Notes: a model not told the origin generated them from the sequence alone. A stretch of DNA of 64,000 bases from Aspidapion aeneum (GCA_963576565.1 OY755045.1:6631477-6695476), one strand, 5' to 3'; numbered from the stretch's first letter, positions 21,742-33,525 are shown. Numbers and translations: made by a program.

Positions 21742-22164
21742 CAGTGGCGGATCCAGGGGGCACTAGGGCCACCTGCCCCCCCCCGAGAATTTTTTGAATA
21801 TACAAAAAATGAGTAAAAAGTAATTTATGTTTTACTGAATCGTCGGTATATGGGATAAAATAAAACTGGATATTTCAAGCTAAGCCTAGCTAGGCTTAGC
21901 TTGAAATATCCAGTTTTATTTTATCACATATACCGACGATTCAGTACAACATAAATAACTCCAAGGGATACGAATTGCATTTAAGTAAAAAGTAATGTTT
22001 TTGCTAATAAAAATTCAAAATTTGCATGAAAGTGTCTATTGTTTTTATCATCGAAATTATAATCACTGACTAATTCAATAAAATATATACCGTTTTTTAC
22101 CAACAGAGAATGTCACCTAAAGTGCCCCCCCCCCCCCCGAGAAGCTCATCTGGATCCGCCCTTG
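21742..22164. mobile_element. hAT MITE with 8-bp target duplication
   Basis: The ends cagtggcggatcc and ggatccgcccttg are flanked by ggaactgt on both sides (21734-21741 and 22165-22172), the 8-bp duplication expected of hAT elements. The centre (about 21820-21958) is a nearly perfect palindrome with arms of roughly 70 bp meeting at ctagctag. G/C homopolymers lie just inside each end. Confidence 0.9.
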
Positions 22165-22430
22165 GGAACTGTTGTGTATACAACTTTGTTTTAAAAATCT
22201 ACTGCTTTACATACAAAGAAATACATACTTAAAATCTAAAAGTAAATAAAAATAGAGACAAAAATAACAATCTTAGACGAGAACTCAAAAAATATACAAA
22301 AAGTTTGGACAAAAACAACAAAAATAAAAAAATACATTCTGTATATTACGTAGATTGAAGATACTACATATTTAAAAAACATCTTTTACCTTTTACAAAT
22401 ACAATTTAAATGCATTAGTTACTTAAAGTA

Positions 22431-23011
22431 TTGTTCATATTCGTCTTAGTCTTTTGTTTTTGATTAGTCTTTGTCCTTTGATTAGTCTTAGCTGTCCTAA
22501 ACAAAATCGGTTGTTCATCTCGTCTTTTGTTTTTGATTAGTCTTAGTCATAACCCACTGAAAAAAAAATTCAATTTCAATAAAAAGGCCCCTTTTCAAAA
22601 GTCATTTTCTACACAAAACAATCTTATTTAACCTAATCTGTGCACGAAACACCGACACGAAAGAACAAAAACGACAAAGAAAATAAAAACAAATAAAATT
22701 TTGAGGTTAGGTTGAGATTTTCTGTTAAAAACATGATTAATGGCGGTAAATTCAAAATTTCGGCCGCGCGCTTGCGCTCTTCGGACGCCCTGTAAAAAAA
22801 AACAACAAATATCAGCTGATGTCTGTCACTCGTCTTACTCGTTGTCCTAAGGATTGAAAGTTGGCAACTCTTAAGACAAAAACTAATCAAAAACAAAAGC
22901 AAAAACATTGTATGAACACTCCCATAAGAAACAGTGGTTTTAGCTTTCTTATGACAAGACATATGACTAAACCAAGACAAAAGACTAGACAAAAGACGAG
23001 TATGAACGATC
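22431..23011. mobile_element. Inverted-repeat element
   Basis: Left edge ttgttcatattcgtc and right edge gacgagtatgaacgat are inverted, with further inverted 'cttttgtttttgattag' blocks at 22451 and near 22868. No coding capacity. Class unknown. Confidence 0.55.
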
Positions 23012-23129
23012 CATTAGTTATTATATTTACTCCCTGATTTTGGATTACCGACTTTCGAGTGATTACTGAATACTAAAATAATCGAAGGAATCAAAGTAAC
23101 GAAAGCGGTTAACCCCCTTAACCGCTTTA

Positions 23130-23296
23130 GAATTTTTTAACAAAAAGAAATTCTCCGCGTCCGGTTATTAGCGTGTCCGGTTATAGGAGTGCATTTAACA
23201 CGTAAAAAAATAGGCAAAAGCTTGTTTCCAACAAATTTGTCCGCCTAAAGGGAGAGTCCGCTTAATAGAGGTGTCCGCAAGGAGAGGTTTCACTGT
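23130..23296 (-). mobile_element. pogo/Tigger-like terminal fragment
   Basis: Contains 'ttgtccgcctaaagggagag', 'cgcttaatagaggtgtccgc' and ends ...ggtttcactgtata, the terminal region also seen at 33917-34550 and 45408-45905. The transposase part is absent. Confidence 0.65.
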
Positions 23297-23603
23297 ATAT
23301 CCCTTAGACGTCATAATTACGTGTCTTTTTTGCAACTACCACGTCAGCAAACCTTGTCACTCATTCGATTTCACTCGTATGATGCAACGTATTTTTCGCG
23401 CGTTTTATTTTCCATACATTTTCTCATGAGGGTGTGGGGGAAAATCGGTTTTATTGAAGAAAAGTACATCTATCCCAATATTCCGTGAATTCAATCAGAT
23501 TGACTATTGTCAGAAATGTAAATGACCCCTGACTGCGCAGGTGCATATCCTACCAAACTAGACAAGGGGTAACTATTAAATGGGTTATAAGTAAGATCTA
23601 TTT
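23297..23603. other. Unassigned
   Basis: Nothing recognised. Confidence 0.4.
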
Positions 23604-23686
23604 TTTTAAAACTCATCTGCTAGACTGAGGTTCGAACCCGAAACCTTCGGCTTTACGCGCAAATACCCTACCAAATGGCCACCAAG
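23604..23686 (-). repeat. tRNA-derived SINE head
   Basis: On the minus strand from 23686: an A-box-like ggccatttggtaggg, an anticodon-arm-like middle, a B-box-like gggttcgaacctc (23639-23627), then an A-run at about 23611-23604. Preceded on its 5' side by (TAG)n at 23686-23703. Most likely a SINE or tRNA-derived relic; the acceptor stem does not pair convincingly, so it is not called as a tRNA gene. Confidence 0.45.
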
Positions 23687-23703
23687 TAGTAGTAGTAGTA
23701 GTA

Positions 23704-24162
23704 CTGGTGGGGAGGCCATTTTTGGTCTAGCAACTAGGCCCTATTCACAAACCCCGATTTGTCCGTACACCATATACCAAACTGATGCACGTGCCCCTTA
23801 GGATGCAAGTTTTCTTTCTCTAAGAGGACTTTATTTTGCCTGACACCTCTTTGTCGAGGGCAAGGATCTTTATACTGCGTACCAAGTATACACAGTGGAC
23901 CCACGCTATTACACCTCTTCCGAAAGGTGGTCCTGCTACATGTTAGACTTGTATCTATCTAACATCGCTATCTTCCCAGCAAAATTTGGTTCTAGACTAT
24001 AGACTTCTTTCCTTTTCAGCGCAACAGACGTTGTCGTCGTGAGTTGGTACCGACTATATAGCAATTATAGCAGGCTCCTGGGTTATTATTCCTGGTTCCT
24101 CGGCTGGCTGCGTGTCGGCTCCTGGACTACACCTGCGTATATTCTTGAGGTTCAAGGTCAAC
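23704..24162. other. Unassigned
   Basis: Higher GC than average, no domain or RNA fold recognised. Confidence 0.35.
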
Positions 24163-24768
24163 CAAGGCCAACACAAAAATAGAGGCCACGACCCTGAAAA
24201 AATCAGCTGTTCTCCCAGGGCTGAATTTTACATTGGGTCTTATGGGAGGTCAGACGTTTTTTTATGATATTTTCAAAATGGCATTACAGATTTCCGCAAA
24301 ATTTCAGTGAAATATTCTCAGACACCATCATGATATTCCACCATAGGTTTGTAAGGAAGCAACATGATTAATAGGTTAAAATCTTCAAGATTTAGCATTC
24401 CTTATTTTGAATTCAAAAAACCTGCCATGTACCACATGCCAACTATTATATTTGACATGTATTTGACTTTGTCATATGTGATTGTCACATTCGCTTCTGC
24501 TTTAAACTTAATTTTTGTGTGAGCTAATGAAGCGGCTATGAAAAATTAGGGCTTACTATACATTTAAAAAAAATTGTTCTGCCAGAATAAACAATCTCAA
24601 AAACGGCTTTATTTAACAAAAAATCAAATATCCATGAACCGTCATTCCAACTTCAAAATTTTAAAGACAATCAGCTGTGTCGTAACGTGACCATCAAAAA
24701 AAAATCAGCCCCGGATGTGACGTCAACAAAGTGGAGGATCGTGGCCCGTCCATTTTGATAGTCCTGGG
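24163..24768 (+). repeat. 587-bp repeat family, solitary copy
   Basis: Same unit as the tandem array at 38374-40470. It begins ggccacgaccctgaaaaaat and ends with ggatcgtggcccgtcca, so the unit has short inverted ends (ggccacga). It matches the first, most diverged unit of the array best over its left half ('gaggtcagacgttttttta'). Confidence 0.8.
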
Positions 24769-24946
24769 TCAACTTATATTTTGCGTGCATCGTATCGCAC
24801 GCTAAATTATTATTTTTATTATCACACTTTATTAGCAAAAGAAAAATTGCTATTTACAATATCATTATAAATACAAATACGTAGCTAAATAAGTATTTAC
24901 ATCAAAAAAAAATTTACAAAGTTTTCACATAATAAACATATTTTGT

Positions 24947-25436
24947 TTAAAAATTTTTCAATGAAGTGGATTCTTTCATGTCTCTAGGTATGCTATTAAA
25001 CAATCTTAAACCTACACTGAATACCGTTTCACTTTGAAAATGAGCAATATAGAAATCGTTTACTGATCTTGACCTAGTGTTATGAGTATGAATATCTCTA
25101 ACATTAACTACCCTACCAGTTAAATATGTGGGCAACATATTATTTTTGAGTTTGAAAACAAAGACTACCATGTATGAGGCTCGTTGTTGAACATTCATAA
25201 GGTTTACCCTGTCAAGCATATTTCTAATAGGAGTTCGCTTATTACATAATAAAATTGCCCTCGTGCAACGGTTCTGCAGTTTCTGTAACATGTTTTTCTG
25301 ACCTGCACTTAAAAAATTAAACAATGTTCCACATAATCAAAATGTGTTGCAATAATTGATTTGTAAATTGTAAGTTTAGTGAATAATGAAACTTTATTAT
25401 TTAGCCTATACATGAAACCTGCTTTCTTTGCGATTT
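24947..25436 (-). pseudogene. LINE RT C-terminal fragment (family C)
   Basis: Minus strand: AKKAGFMYRLNNKVSL, YKSIIATHFDY, then after a one-base frameshift near 25330 LFNFLSAGQKNMLQKLQNR, RTPIRNMLD and a LFNSIPRDMKES end. This is the thumb/connection region typical of jockey/CR1-like elements. Upstream it is interrupted by the poly-A of a SINE-like insert (25437). No catalytic motifs are left. Confidence 0.75.
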
Positions 25437-25607
25437 TCTTTTTTTTTGTTTTTTTTCGATGACGACTGTTGAACGCGGAAAAGGAAGTGAGCGGTAGGAT
25501 AGACGTTTTTTTGTTTTTGCATCGTTGTTCGAGACGCGAACCTGGTACCTTCTGCATATGACGCCCACGACCATACCAGGGCACTGCCCTGCCAGCCACC
25601 AAGCTGA
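25437..25607 (-). mobile_element. SINE-like insertion in LINE fragment
   Basis: On the minus strand from about 25605: ggtggctggcagggcagtgc (A-box-like), ggttcgcgtctcgaac (B-box-like, 25542-25527), then unique DNA and an A-rich tail (complement of 25436-25458). This is the structure of a tRNA-related SINE. No target duplication was identified. Confidence 0.5.
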
Positions 25608-25660
25608 TAGGTTTAATTTTTTTAAAGATCTACCGATCTAACAAAAAAGTCTATGCCTAG

Positions 25661-26169
25661 CTTAGAGTATTACTAGCTGCGTTTGGTATTTACGTTGGAT
25701 TAATCTTTTTGATCGAAATCGTTCGTTAATTCCATTTAGATCTAGGGGAGGTAGATCTGAATCGTTCGGTAATTCTGCTCAGACTAGTCGGACGTAAATC
25801 TGGTTGCTCCGTACATTTTCATCGACGAAACAGATTAATCTGAGATTGTGCATATGTTGTGTATTTGTTTTGTTTACAAAAATAATTTTTTTATGTAAAA
25901 AGATTGAAATCGAATTATTTGATGTTGAAAACAACAAATTATATAAATTTTCGGCATCACAGGAAAATTTTGTCAAAATTATAGCTGGGCGTGAGTTGCA
26001 ATATGTACATAATATTTTTGGTTATATTTAAGGTTATAACCATTTATAAAAATTTGATCGATTTGATCTGGATCGTTCGTTAATTCCAATTTGCTCAGAC
26101 TAATCTGTAATCATGTCACCAAAAATCTGTCTCGTCTGAGATGCAAATACCGAACGCTGCTACTCTAAG
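25661..26169. mobile_element. TIR element with 8-bp imperfect target duplication
   Basis: Left end cttagagtattactagctgc and right end gctgctactctaag are inverted and continue into 'ttcggtatttgca'-like sequence. Flanks atgcctag (25653-25660) and atgcccag (26170-26177) differ at one base, suggesting a hAT-type 8-bp duplication. The 75-residue frame inside (25804-26031) is not recognised. Confidence 0.65.
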
Positions 26170-26177
26170 ATGCCCAG

Positions 26178-26483
26178 TTACGTTACTGAACTGAGGGACG
26201 TCTGTGGTTTTGAGGAACATTAAAGGACTCGCAGCCGGAACTCCAGATATTTAATGATTAGTTAAAAAGGGTTAAACAGGAAAAAACGCCATGGTATTCA
26301 ATCGTATGACAAGAATCGTTAATATTTTATTAAATATAAATTGTGGTAACATTGTGTAGGTCTATGCATTCAAAAATAAATCAATCAATTTTTGGAAAAT
26401 ATCGATCTGTTCGTAGGTTCGGTATTTGCATCCGATCAAATCGCGGAGCAAAACGGATTTTTGATCAGCTGATCGAGATTTAG
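26178..26483. other. Unassigned
   Basis: 26410-26440 repeats 'ggttcggtatttgcatccga', similar to the end of the neighbouring TIR element. Confidence 0.4.
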
Positions 26484-26745
26484 TTCAGGCCCTACATCCG
26501 AGGTTCAAGCGATATGCTGCGTTTAATGATAGAAGCAACCCACTTTGTATGGATAGACATAAGATTCGCCCGAACATTTTACGAAAGGGAACCACCCCTC
26601 AAGCCTGGCAATTGTTCCCCCCCTTAAATGTGCTTTTTGATAGTTTTTTGCTAATAACTGAAAAACAGTCAACTTTTCCAAAATTCTTCTAGAGATCATT
26701 TTTGAAGCGGATACAATTTCTTTTTCAACGATGTGCTTTAGTACC
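26484..26745 (+). repeat. Dispersed repeat (partner 20210-20415)
   Basis: Begins ttcaggccctaca, then diverges slightly. It extends further right than the partner. Confidence 0.65.
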
Positions 26746-26756
26746 CTCTGACGGCA

Positions 26757-26825
26757 GTAGCACGGATCACCTTTTGTTAAGGTGATCTGTGGCAGTAGCA
26801 CGGATCACCTAAGGTGATCTGTGGC
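26757..26825. repeat. Tandem palindromes of ggatcacct/aggtgatc
   Basis: Two hairpins in succession; 'ggcagtagcacggatcacct' occurs twice and its complement follows each time. Confidence 0.8.
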
Positions 26826-27316
26826 AGTAGTGCACATTCCATTAGCGTACGAAACAAAAAAGAAAATTTTTAAAATATTTTTTGTGGTATTTTTTAATCT
26901 TAACACTATCATTTTCTCAAAAACTTATTTTTGTTTAAAAGCACATTGTATACAGTTAAATACTTATTAAGCTAGACATATCTTTATGAAATAGCCCTTT
27001 TGAAATAAAAATAAATGTGTTTGTAGAAATTCTTATGTGTTTGTAGAAATTCTTAAGTCAAACAAAAATGTTGAACATTCATTTTGTAACTCAGTAAATA
27101 ATAATGAGAGTGAGTAAAAAATTATTTTTGGTTAGTAATAACTTAAAAATGACTTTTTCTAGTTAACCTTCTTTAAAGTGGGGGTGAGGGCATCCCCCTC
27201 TCACCCCCTCAAAAGTGCTCCCTTACAATATTTTCTCAATTATTTGCAAACTTTTAGCTTGGCAAAAAGTAACAATTATGGAACCTGATGAAAAGTCCTC
27301 TCTTACAAATGCATAA
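26826..27316. other. Unassigned
   Basis: A direct repeat 'tgtgtttgtagaaattctta' lies at about 27016-27055. No gene. Confidence 0.4.
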
Positions 27317-27876
27317 GCATTTAAATAAACGAGAGGTGTGGAAAAACTTTTTTTTAATTTTCTTAAATTTTACTGTCCCATATGTCTGGTTTTAAAATTA
27401 ATTTTTAAAGCCGAAAAAATTTCCTTTCCAACGATGTACATCCGAGTGTACATCACTCAACCCCCAACAATGGTCAAATTTGATATACCAAGTAATATAA
27501 CATGTCGAAAAGAATATTTAGGGGGGGAACCACCCCTTCAACTAGAGTGGGTGGATGTTTCCCGGTCGTTATATTTTCGGGGGAGTATACTGTATATTCA
27601 TACCAAGTGTGTTGCTTCTCTCATTGAACGCAGTGTGTGTATTAGTACTGTTCCAACAAGGTTGTCTTAAATGAAGATTCAAGTGTATACCAAATTTGAC
27701 TATTTTTGGTGCGTCTATGCTAGGTCTACCGCTGCCTAGAGGGGGGAGTGATATACATTGTTGAAAAGGAAATTTCTTCAGCTTTAAAAAATGAGTTTTA
27801 AAACCCAGTAGGACAATAAAATTCATGAAAATTAAAAAAATATTGTTTTTTCCACACCTCTCATTTATTTAAATGC
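27317..27876. mobile_element. Foldback element, about 560 bp
   Basis: gcatttaaataaacgagagg at 27317 is mirrored by cctctcatttatttaaatgc ending 27876. The arms remain alignable for roughly 130-170 bp with scattered changes. No transposase. Confidence 0.7.
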
Positions 27877-27946
27877 CTATAAAAGGTGCGCCACTGATGT
27901 AAGGGGGGCGTGTTTATCGTTGAAGTGGACTTTTGGTGAGCCTCAA

Positions 27947-29316
27947 TAGCTAGCCATACACACAGAGGTTGATCCGTCGGTTTGGAACGGCACAGATAAG
28001 TCTGACCGTTTTGTCCGTGACGGTTTAAAACTGCTGCAGTCCACTAACACAAAAAAAATCTTTCGAATCGATCCTTTATATCGGTCTGTGGCAGACATAA
28101 CCGCGCGTTCGTGGGCTAAAACTCAAGATTTATCTGCCGGTTTAACCAAAACTGTGGAATTTCGTCAAGTCGAAAGTTTTATGCGGCACGGTATTTTAAG
28201 CATAGTGTATGTAAAATGTTTCGTGCTAAAAAGAAGCAGGCTCTGTGTATGGGAATGATTATTAATATGGAAATAATGCATAGTGTTGTAAAAAAGAGAC
28301 GTTCTAAGTGGGTTAAAAGTTATTTGCTTACGAGGAAACTATTTAGCCATGACCTTCTATAAAAGAGTTAAGAGAAACTGATCCAGACGAGAGAAACTTT
28401 CGTCGTTTATTTTCAATTAATAAAAGAAGGCACTATTTATTCCGGTTCATATAGTAAACAAAGGCCATGTGTTAAAAGATCACAGCTGATATTACAATGT
28501 AAAGGTCTCAAAATTGTGCCTGGCACCATTATAGCCTGGCTTTATTTTAATAATTCTCCATTAACATGTATGTATGCCCGCAGTAAGAAAAACGATAACT
28601 GCAGTGGACTGTATATATTTTATTAAATGAAAGCGCCAACAAACATAAATATATTAATACGAAATCACGAAATAATTAAGGTCCATAGGTTAATTGCTGT
28701 TACCACACAACGGAAATCAGAAACAAAGTACTCACCAGTTTGCAGCCAATTTCTCCACGTTCCAGGGGCCCCTTTCCGGATCTAATGATGGCACCACGTA
28801 ACTGAAGGGCTGAAGTTTCTAGTTCTATGCTTCAGTACACCAAAATCGAGCACTTTCAAGTGTAGAAATTTGTAATAGTTGGAGAACGTAATTAACACGC
28901 CATTTTTCTCAAGGCGGTAGAAAGGATCTCTCCGATTCTTGGTGCGCGAAAAATGTACTCTGTCCGTCATCCAATTGTGTGGTTTTAAAAAGTAAAAACA
29001 ACCGCGAAATTTAGCGGGAGCTAACACATGTATGACCTTTTATTAAATTTGGTAAGAGAGGATCTTACGAAACAAGATATCCAAATGAGAGAAGCCATTG
29101 GACCAGAACAGCGATTAAACCGACAGAGAAGTCTGCGCCGGTTAAAATATCTGTGAGCGCGGAACCCACAAGTTTCGCCCGCCGGTCTGAACTCACAGAT
29201 AAATCTGTGCCGGCTATAACTGGCGCGTGGAATGTCCACTAATTGAAAGACAAATCCGCCAGTTTGAACCGCGCCGTTCCAAACCGGCGGATCAACCTCT
29301 GTGTGTATGGCCAGCT
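27947..29316 (+). mobile_element. PIF/Harbinger-like element
   Basis: Inverted ends of at least 35 bp: tagctagccatacacacaga at 27947 and its near complement ending 29316, continuing into gaggttgatccg and ggtttggaacggc. Inside is a relic of a Harbinger-type transposase N-terminus (28290-28450). Most of the transposase and the MADF-type partner gene are absent. Confidence 0.6.
28225..28460 (+). pseudogene. Harbinger transposase N-terminal relic
   Basis: KKRRSKWVKSYLLTRKLFSH, then after a frameshift near 28360 ELRETDPDERNFRRLFSI. This matches the pattern R-R-x-W-V-x-x-(W/Y)-L ... EL...D...N-F-x-R at the start of PIF/Harbinger nucleases. The catalytic DDE region is not found. Placement is by motif pattern only. 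Confidence 0.5.
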
Positions 29317-29963
29317 AATAACCATTACTTAGTTGTTTTTGGCCAAGTTAAAAGTTTGTTCGAGGCGCAGTTTGGTGTATTCGCGGCATAATTAAACACA
29401 GGCGCACCAAGAAGGGGGGTTATTAAGTTAGGCTAGGAAGTACCTACTCTTCATTTGAGACTTGTAACCATTGGTATTATTAAAATCATAAGGGGTTGAT
29501 ATAAATTTTATTCGAAATAGAGGATTACTCTGTCCCCAATAGAGCAAACAGGTTTGCTCTATCTAAATATTATGTCTGTATATCACTTAAAAGCAATTAG
29601 GGAATTGAGGGGAACGCTCTTGTAATAGCAATAAGAATTCTTAAAGTCTTTTCCAGATATACCTTTCATGGGCGCACCCAGGGGGGGCCAAGAGGCCCGG
29701 GCTTCCCAAACCTGAGGATTTTTTAGATATTTTTCACATATTTCATGAATAATATAGCCGGATCTTCTTTGAAAACATTGTTTTACCTTAAAACAATTTG
29801 TTTTGAATTAAAATGTTTATTTTTAGTTCAACGCAGCATTTAATCCTGAAATGAGAATTTATATTTCTTCTTTAATTGTTTTGTTTCAGTATACTCCAGT
29901 TTGTAACAGAGAAAATTGTCTTTATATAAGTAATATTTGGCATTCAGAGAAAACGGTGCCTTA
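29317..29963. other. Unassigned; solo hAT-like end at 29667
   Basis: catgggcgcacccaggggggg at about 29667 resembles a hAT-MITE left end without a partner. Confidence 0.4.
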
Positions 29964-30140
29964 CAGTGGCGTATATAGAAAAAAGTTTCGGGGTGGGCCC
30001 GAGACAGTTTTGGGGGGGGGTCCGAGACCTCATAAGGCTGTATTTTATGCTATTTTATGTTTGTATTCATGAAATATGTGGAAAATATCCAAAAAAATCT
30101 AAGCTTCGGGGGGGCCTGGGGGGCCGTATATACGCCAATG
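29964..30140. mobile_element. hAT MITE, 177 bp, 8-bp target duplication
   Basis: Ends cagtggcgtatata and tatatacgccaatg; gtgcctta flanks both sides (29956-29963, 30141-30148). Confidence 0.9.
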
Positions 30141-30148
30141 GTGCCTTA

Positions 30149-31124
30149 GATTAATTCAGTTCCAATTTATAATAAAACAATTTCTGTTTGACATCATCAA
30201 AATAAAGAGAGAGATTTTTTGTGAGATACGAAGAAAATATTATCTTGGTGAATAGGAAAGCACACATTATTTTACTTCAAAGCAATTTGCTTTGATCTAA
30301 GACAAATTTTTTTTACCGTGTACACACTCATTATATGCCATACGCAGGACTCCCTCTTAAAGCCTGAAGTGATGCTAAATTACCTGCTTACAGACGCGTG
30401 GCATGCGGATACGGTGTTGGCCGAAAGGCCAATTTGTCCGTCCGGCTCCGAAAACTGGACAAGTGGACAATGATTAACTGCATGAATATCAGATTGAGGG
30501 CGAAATTGCTTATTTGCATTCAGCAAGCGAATTATTCCTGCTGCTGTGTTGTGTATCTCTCCATGTTATGCAATTCAATCCTCTTTTTGGCTTCTCTGCA
30601 TTACAGGGTGTACCAAAAAGACCTAAGTACGTAATTTAAATACTAGAAAATTATAGCAGTGGCATGGCTTAAAAACAATTCAATCCACGTGTGATAGAGA
30701 ATGGTGGCGAATTATTTCGGAAAGTTTTTGAAAAATAAATATTTAAAGATTTGAGGCAAATGAAGTTGTCCTTTTGGTAACGTTTATAACTTCCTTATAA
30801 CCTGATCTAAGTAATAAAATCAACATTTTCCCAACAAAACCGTTGTAATCTTGAACAAAACTGAAAAAAAAATAGTGACATTGAATTTTCTTTAGAATTT
30901 AGTTGAAAATTAGCGCATACATGGGCGCATCCAGGGGGGGCGGCTTGGGAATTGTCCTCTGTTACCGATCGGGACATCATCTATCTTTGTATATTTATTT
31001 TGTGCACTAATTTGTGTGCTTTTTACTTTTTGTCTCTTCTGTAACATTGATGTTCCCTCTGTAAAACCTGAAACACTTGATATTTTTGCGAGGGGTCATC
31101 AGCTTTCAACAGTACTGTACAAAT
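30149..31124. other. Unassigned; solo hAT-like end near 30920
   Basis: catgggcgcatccaggggggg (about 30920) is another unpaired hAT-like end. No gene. Confidence 0.4.
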
Positions 31125-31275
31125 TTCACAACAGGACCCGACAGTACCACGACAGGACCCAACAGTACGCGACAGGACCCGACAGGACCCAACAGTACTC
31201 AACAGTACACGACAGGACCCAACAGTACTCAACAGGACCCAACAGTACACGACAGGACCCAAGTCCTGTTGGACG
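31125..31275. repeat. Minisatellite of ACAGGACCC / ACAGTAC words
   Basis: About 150 bp made of alternating 'gacaggaccc' and 'aacagtac(a/t)c' modules, GC-rich against an AT-rich background. Open frames on both strands over it are by-products of the repeat. Confidence 0.9.
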
Positions 31276-31580
31276 CTGTACAAAATTTTAGGGTGCCGAT
31301 GACCCCTCGTATTTTTGTCAAATTTGCAAGTCCAGTGTTATTTTAAACCAATTTTTTTAATTTTAAGTTGTTCTTTAGAAACTATTTAAGTAAAAGAATA
31401 AATTATAAATTATTTTTCAGTTGTGTATTTTCTGCATTTGTGAGGAAATTTTTTTTTTAATACCAACAAAATTCTCTAAAAATTAGTTTTTAAGAAATAT
31501 TTTGGTAGTATTATAATATTACTGCGCTGTTTTTTACTCAGTTTCTTATTAGCTATCTCATTTCAGGCATATTTTAACAC
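31276..31580. other. Unassigned
   Basis: AT-rich, no signal. Confidence 0.4.
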
Positions 31581-31988
31581 TATTATAGTGTTGATTGGTT
31601 GGAAGAGGTCAAGTTAAACAAGAAATGTTTTTGTTTCTACACCGACGTTTCGGCCCTTTATTGAGCCATCCACATGGCATGAAAACTTTAGATTTCTTTT
31701 GTCAAATTTATAGATGTAAATGTAGCTTTTACAAACATTTTTGGTTTTCTAATAATTTTCAATATTATTAAAAATAATAAAACAACAATATATTATTTTT
31801 AATAATATTGAAAATTATTAGAAAACCAAAAATGTTTGTAAAAGCTACATTTACATCTATAAATTTGACAAAAGAAATCTAAAGTTTCCTGCCATGAGGA
31901 TGGCCCAATAAAGGGCCGAAACGTCGGTGTAGAAACAAAAAGATTTCTTGTTTAACTTGACCCCTTCCAACCAATCAACACTATAATA
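31581..31988. mobile_element. Long inverted-repeat element, arms about 190 bp
   Basis: tattatagtgttgattggtt at 31581 is mirrored at 31988. The inner 100+ bp of each arm is essentially perfect around an AT-rich centre near 31778. Each arm includes 'caataaagggccgaaacg' (31906-31923 on the plus strand), a short GGCCC/GGGCC hairpin followed by GAAAC, reminiscent of a degenerate hammerhead core as carried by Penelope-like elements. Confidence 0.8.
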
Positions 31989-32175
31989 ATTAAATTGGGT
32001 CGAAAAAACGTCACTTTGAATATTTTGACACATTTAATAGATTTTGGGTAAGTAATATGGCAACAAGGACCGCATTACAGGAGGGACCAAAAAATTACCA
32101 TTCCAACAAAAACTCCTTATAAAAAATGCAACTCACATAATATATTTTACTAGCTTTATTTACATACTTCCCTCT

Positions 32176-33018
32176 ATAAAAATACTCTGTCAATATATGG
32201 GCCCCTAAGCTCACACTAGGTACTATAGTTATAGTGTACGTATGAGCTAATATAACTAAAAACTGAAATATATTTTATTCAACTCCAGACTAAATTGCCT
32301 TTTGTTTGATACCACACAAGCCATGTTTTGACTTAAACTCAAACTTTTGAAATCCACCCCACCCTTAAAAAAACAAAAACTAAAATGTGTTTTGTTGAAC
32401 TCCGGACTTAATTACCTTTCGTTTGATATCACACACCCCATATTTTCACTTAAACTCTAATTTTTGAAATATACCCCCACCCTTTTTTTAAAATAAATTA
32501 AAATGTTTTGTTTATTTATACCACACAAGCCATGTTTTGACTTAAACTCAAACTTTTGAAATCCACCCCACCCTTAAAAAAACAAAAACTAAAATGTATT
32601 TTGTTTACCTTCAGACTCAATTACCTTTCGTTTGATATCACACACGCCATATTTTCACATAAACTCTAATGTTTGAAATCTATCCCCACCCTTTTATTTG
32701 GTTTGTGTTCGGTGGATTTTGTTCATTTTTAAATGGGACCATCTCGACCGAAGACCCAGCCTAGGTACCAAATTTCATTGAAATCGGCCAAGCGGTTTTT
32801 GAGTTATGCGCGTTGGTCGTTACAGACAGACATACACAGACAGACAGACAGACATACAGACAGACAGACAGACAGACGGCGCAACAAAAAAGTTTCAAAA
32901 TCATCTGAAACGCAAAGATATATAAAAATTTTTGAAATCGGAGCAACTTTTTTTTTCTCGAAAAAATTAGGATCACCATAGCTCACACTACTATACTATA
33001 GTATATGTGTGAGCTAAA
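32176..33018 (+). mobile_element. Dispersed non-autonomous element X, copy 2
   Basis: Layout as at 6430-8172 but with the ancestral-looking microsatellite: 'aatttcattgaaatcggcc', 'gagttatgcgcgttggtcg', then CAGA-type repeats (32820-32876). It has four or so ~115-bp units, a hairpin at each end (32210-32250; 32980-33018), and no genes. Confidence 0.8.
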
Positions 33019-33282
33019 AAATATACACTTTTAGTTAATAAATACATGGCTAACCGGATAATTATCCCCCCCCCAAAAAAGTTAAAAAGTACACAAAAAG
33101 TTTTTCCGTCGACCATTACGTCCCCTCTTAGATTTTAATTCAAATCCGCGCTTTGACAAGTTCAGTTTACAACAGGTTCTTGCTGATACTAAAAATTTTG
33201 GTTTTTATTGCAAAAAAAAAGTGCCATTCTGAGGCTGACGGACAAAAGTGTTTGTTTACATGTTGCATGATAATTGATGTTA

Positions 33283-33525
33283 GTCATTAGGCTGAAATAA
33301 AACCTAATCTTGTCTTAAAATCCGCAGTATTGTGACAGATTTACATGTAAAAGGCAGCTGCTTTCTTTCAGAATTCGACGTTTGTGAAGTTAAGAAGTGT
33401 CTGGTTTTATTGAATAAAAGTTAGCGACTTTATTTTTAAATTTGACTTTGGTATGTCAATTCTGAGAGGTTAGTTTTCTTTGTAAATCTGTCAGAATAAA
33501 GTCAAGTTTTATTCCAATAAGTCCC
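33283..33525. mobile_element. MITE, GGGACTTATT family, copy 2
   Basis: The right end ...attccaataagtccc is followed by TA. The left end is degraded ('gtcattaggctgaaataaaa'). Shares 'tttggtatgtcaattctgag' with copy 1. Confidence 0.65.

Noticed and set aside
23604..23686. Possible true tRNA gene
   Set aside because: B box is good, but no paired acceptor stem could be found; a SINE head or tRNA relic fits better.
31016..31346. Overlapping frames with VLLSTVGSC or TGPNSTQQ repeats
   Set aside because: By-products of the minisatellite.
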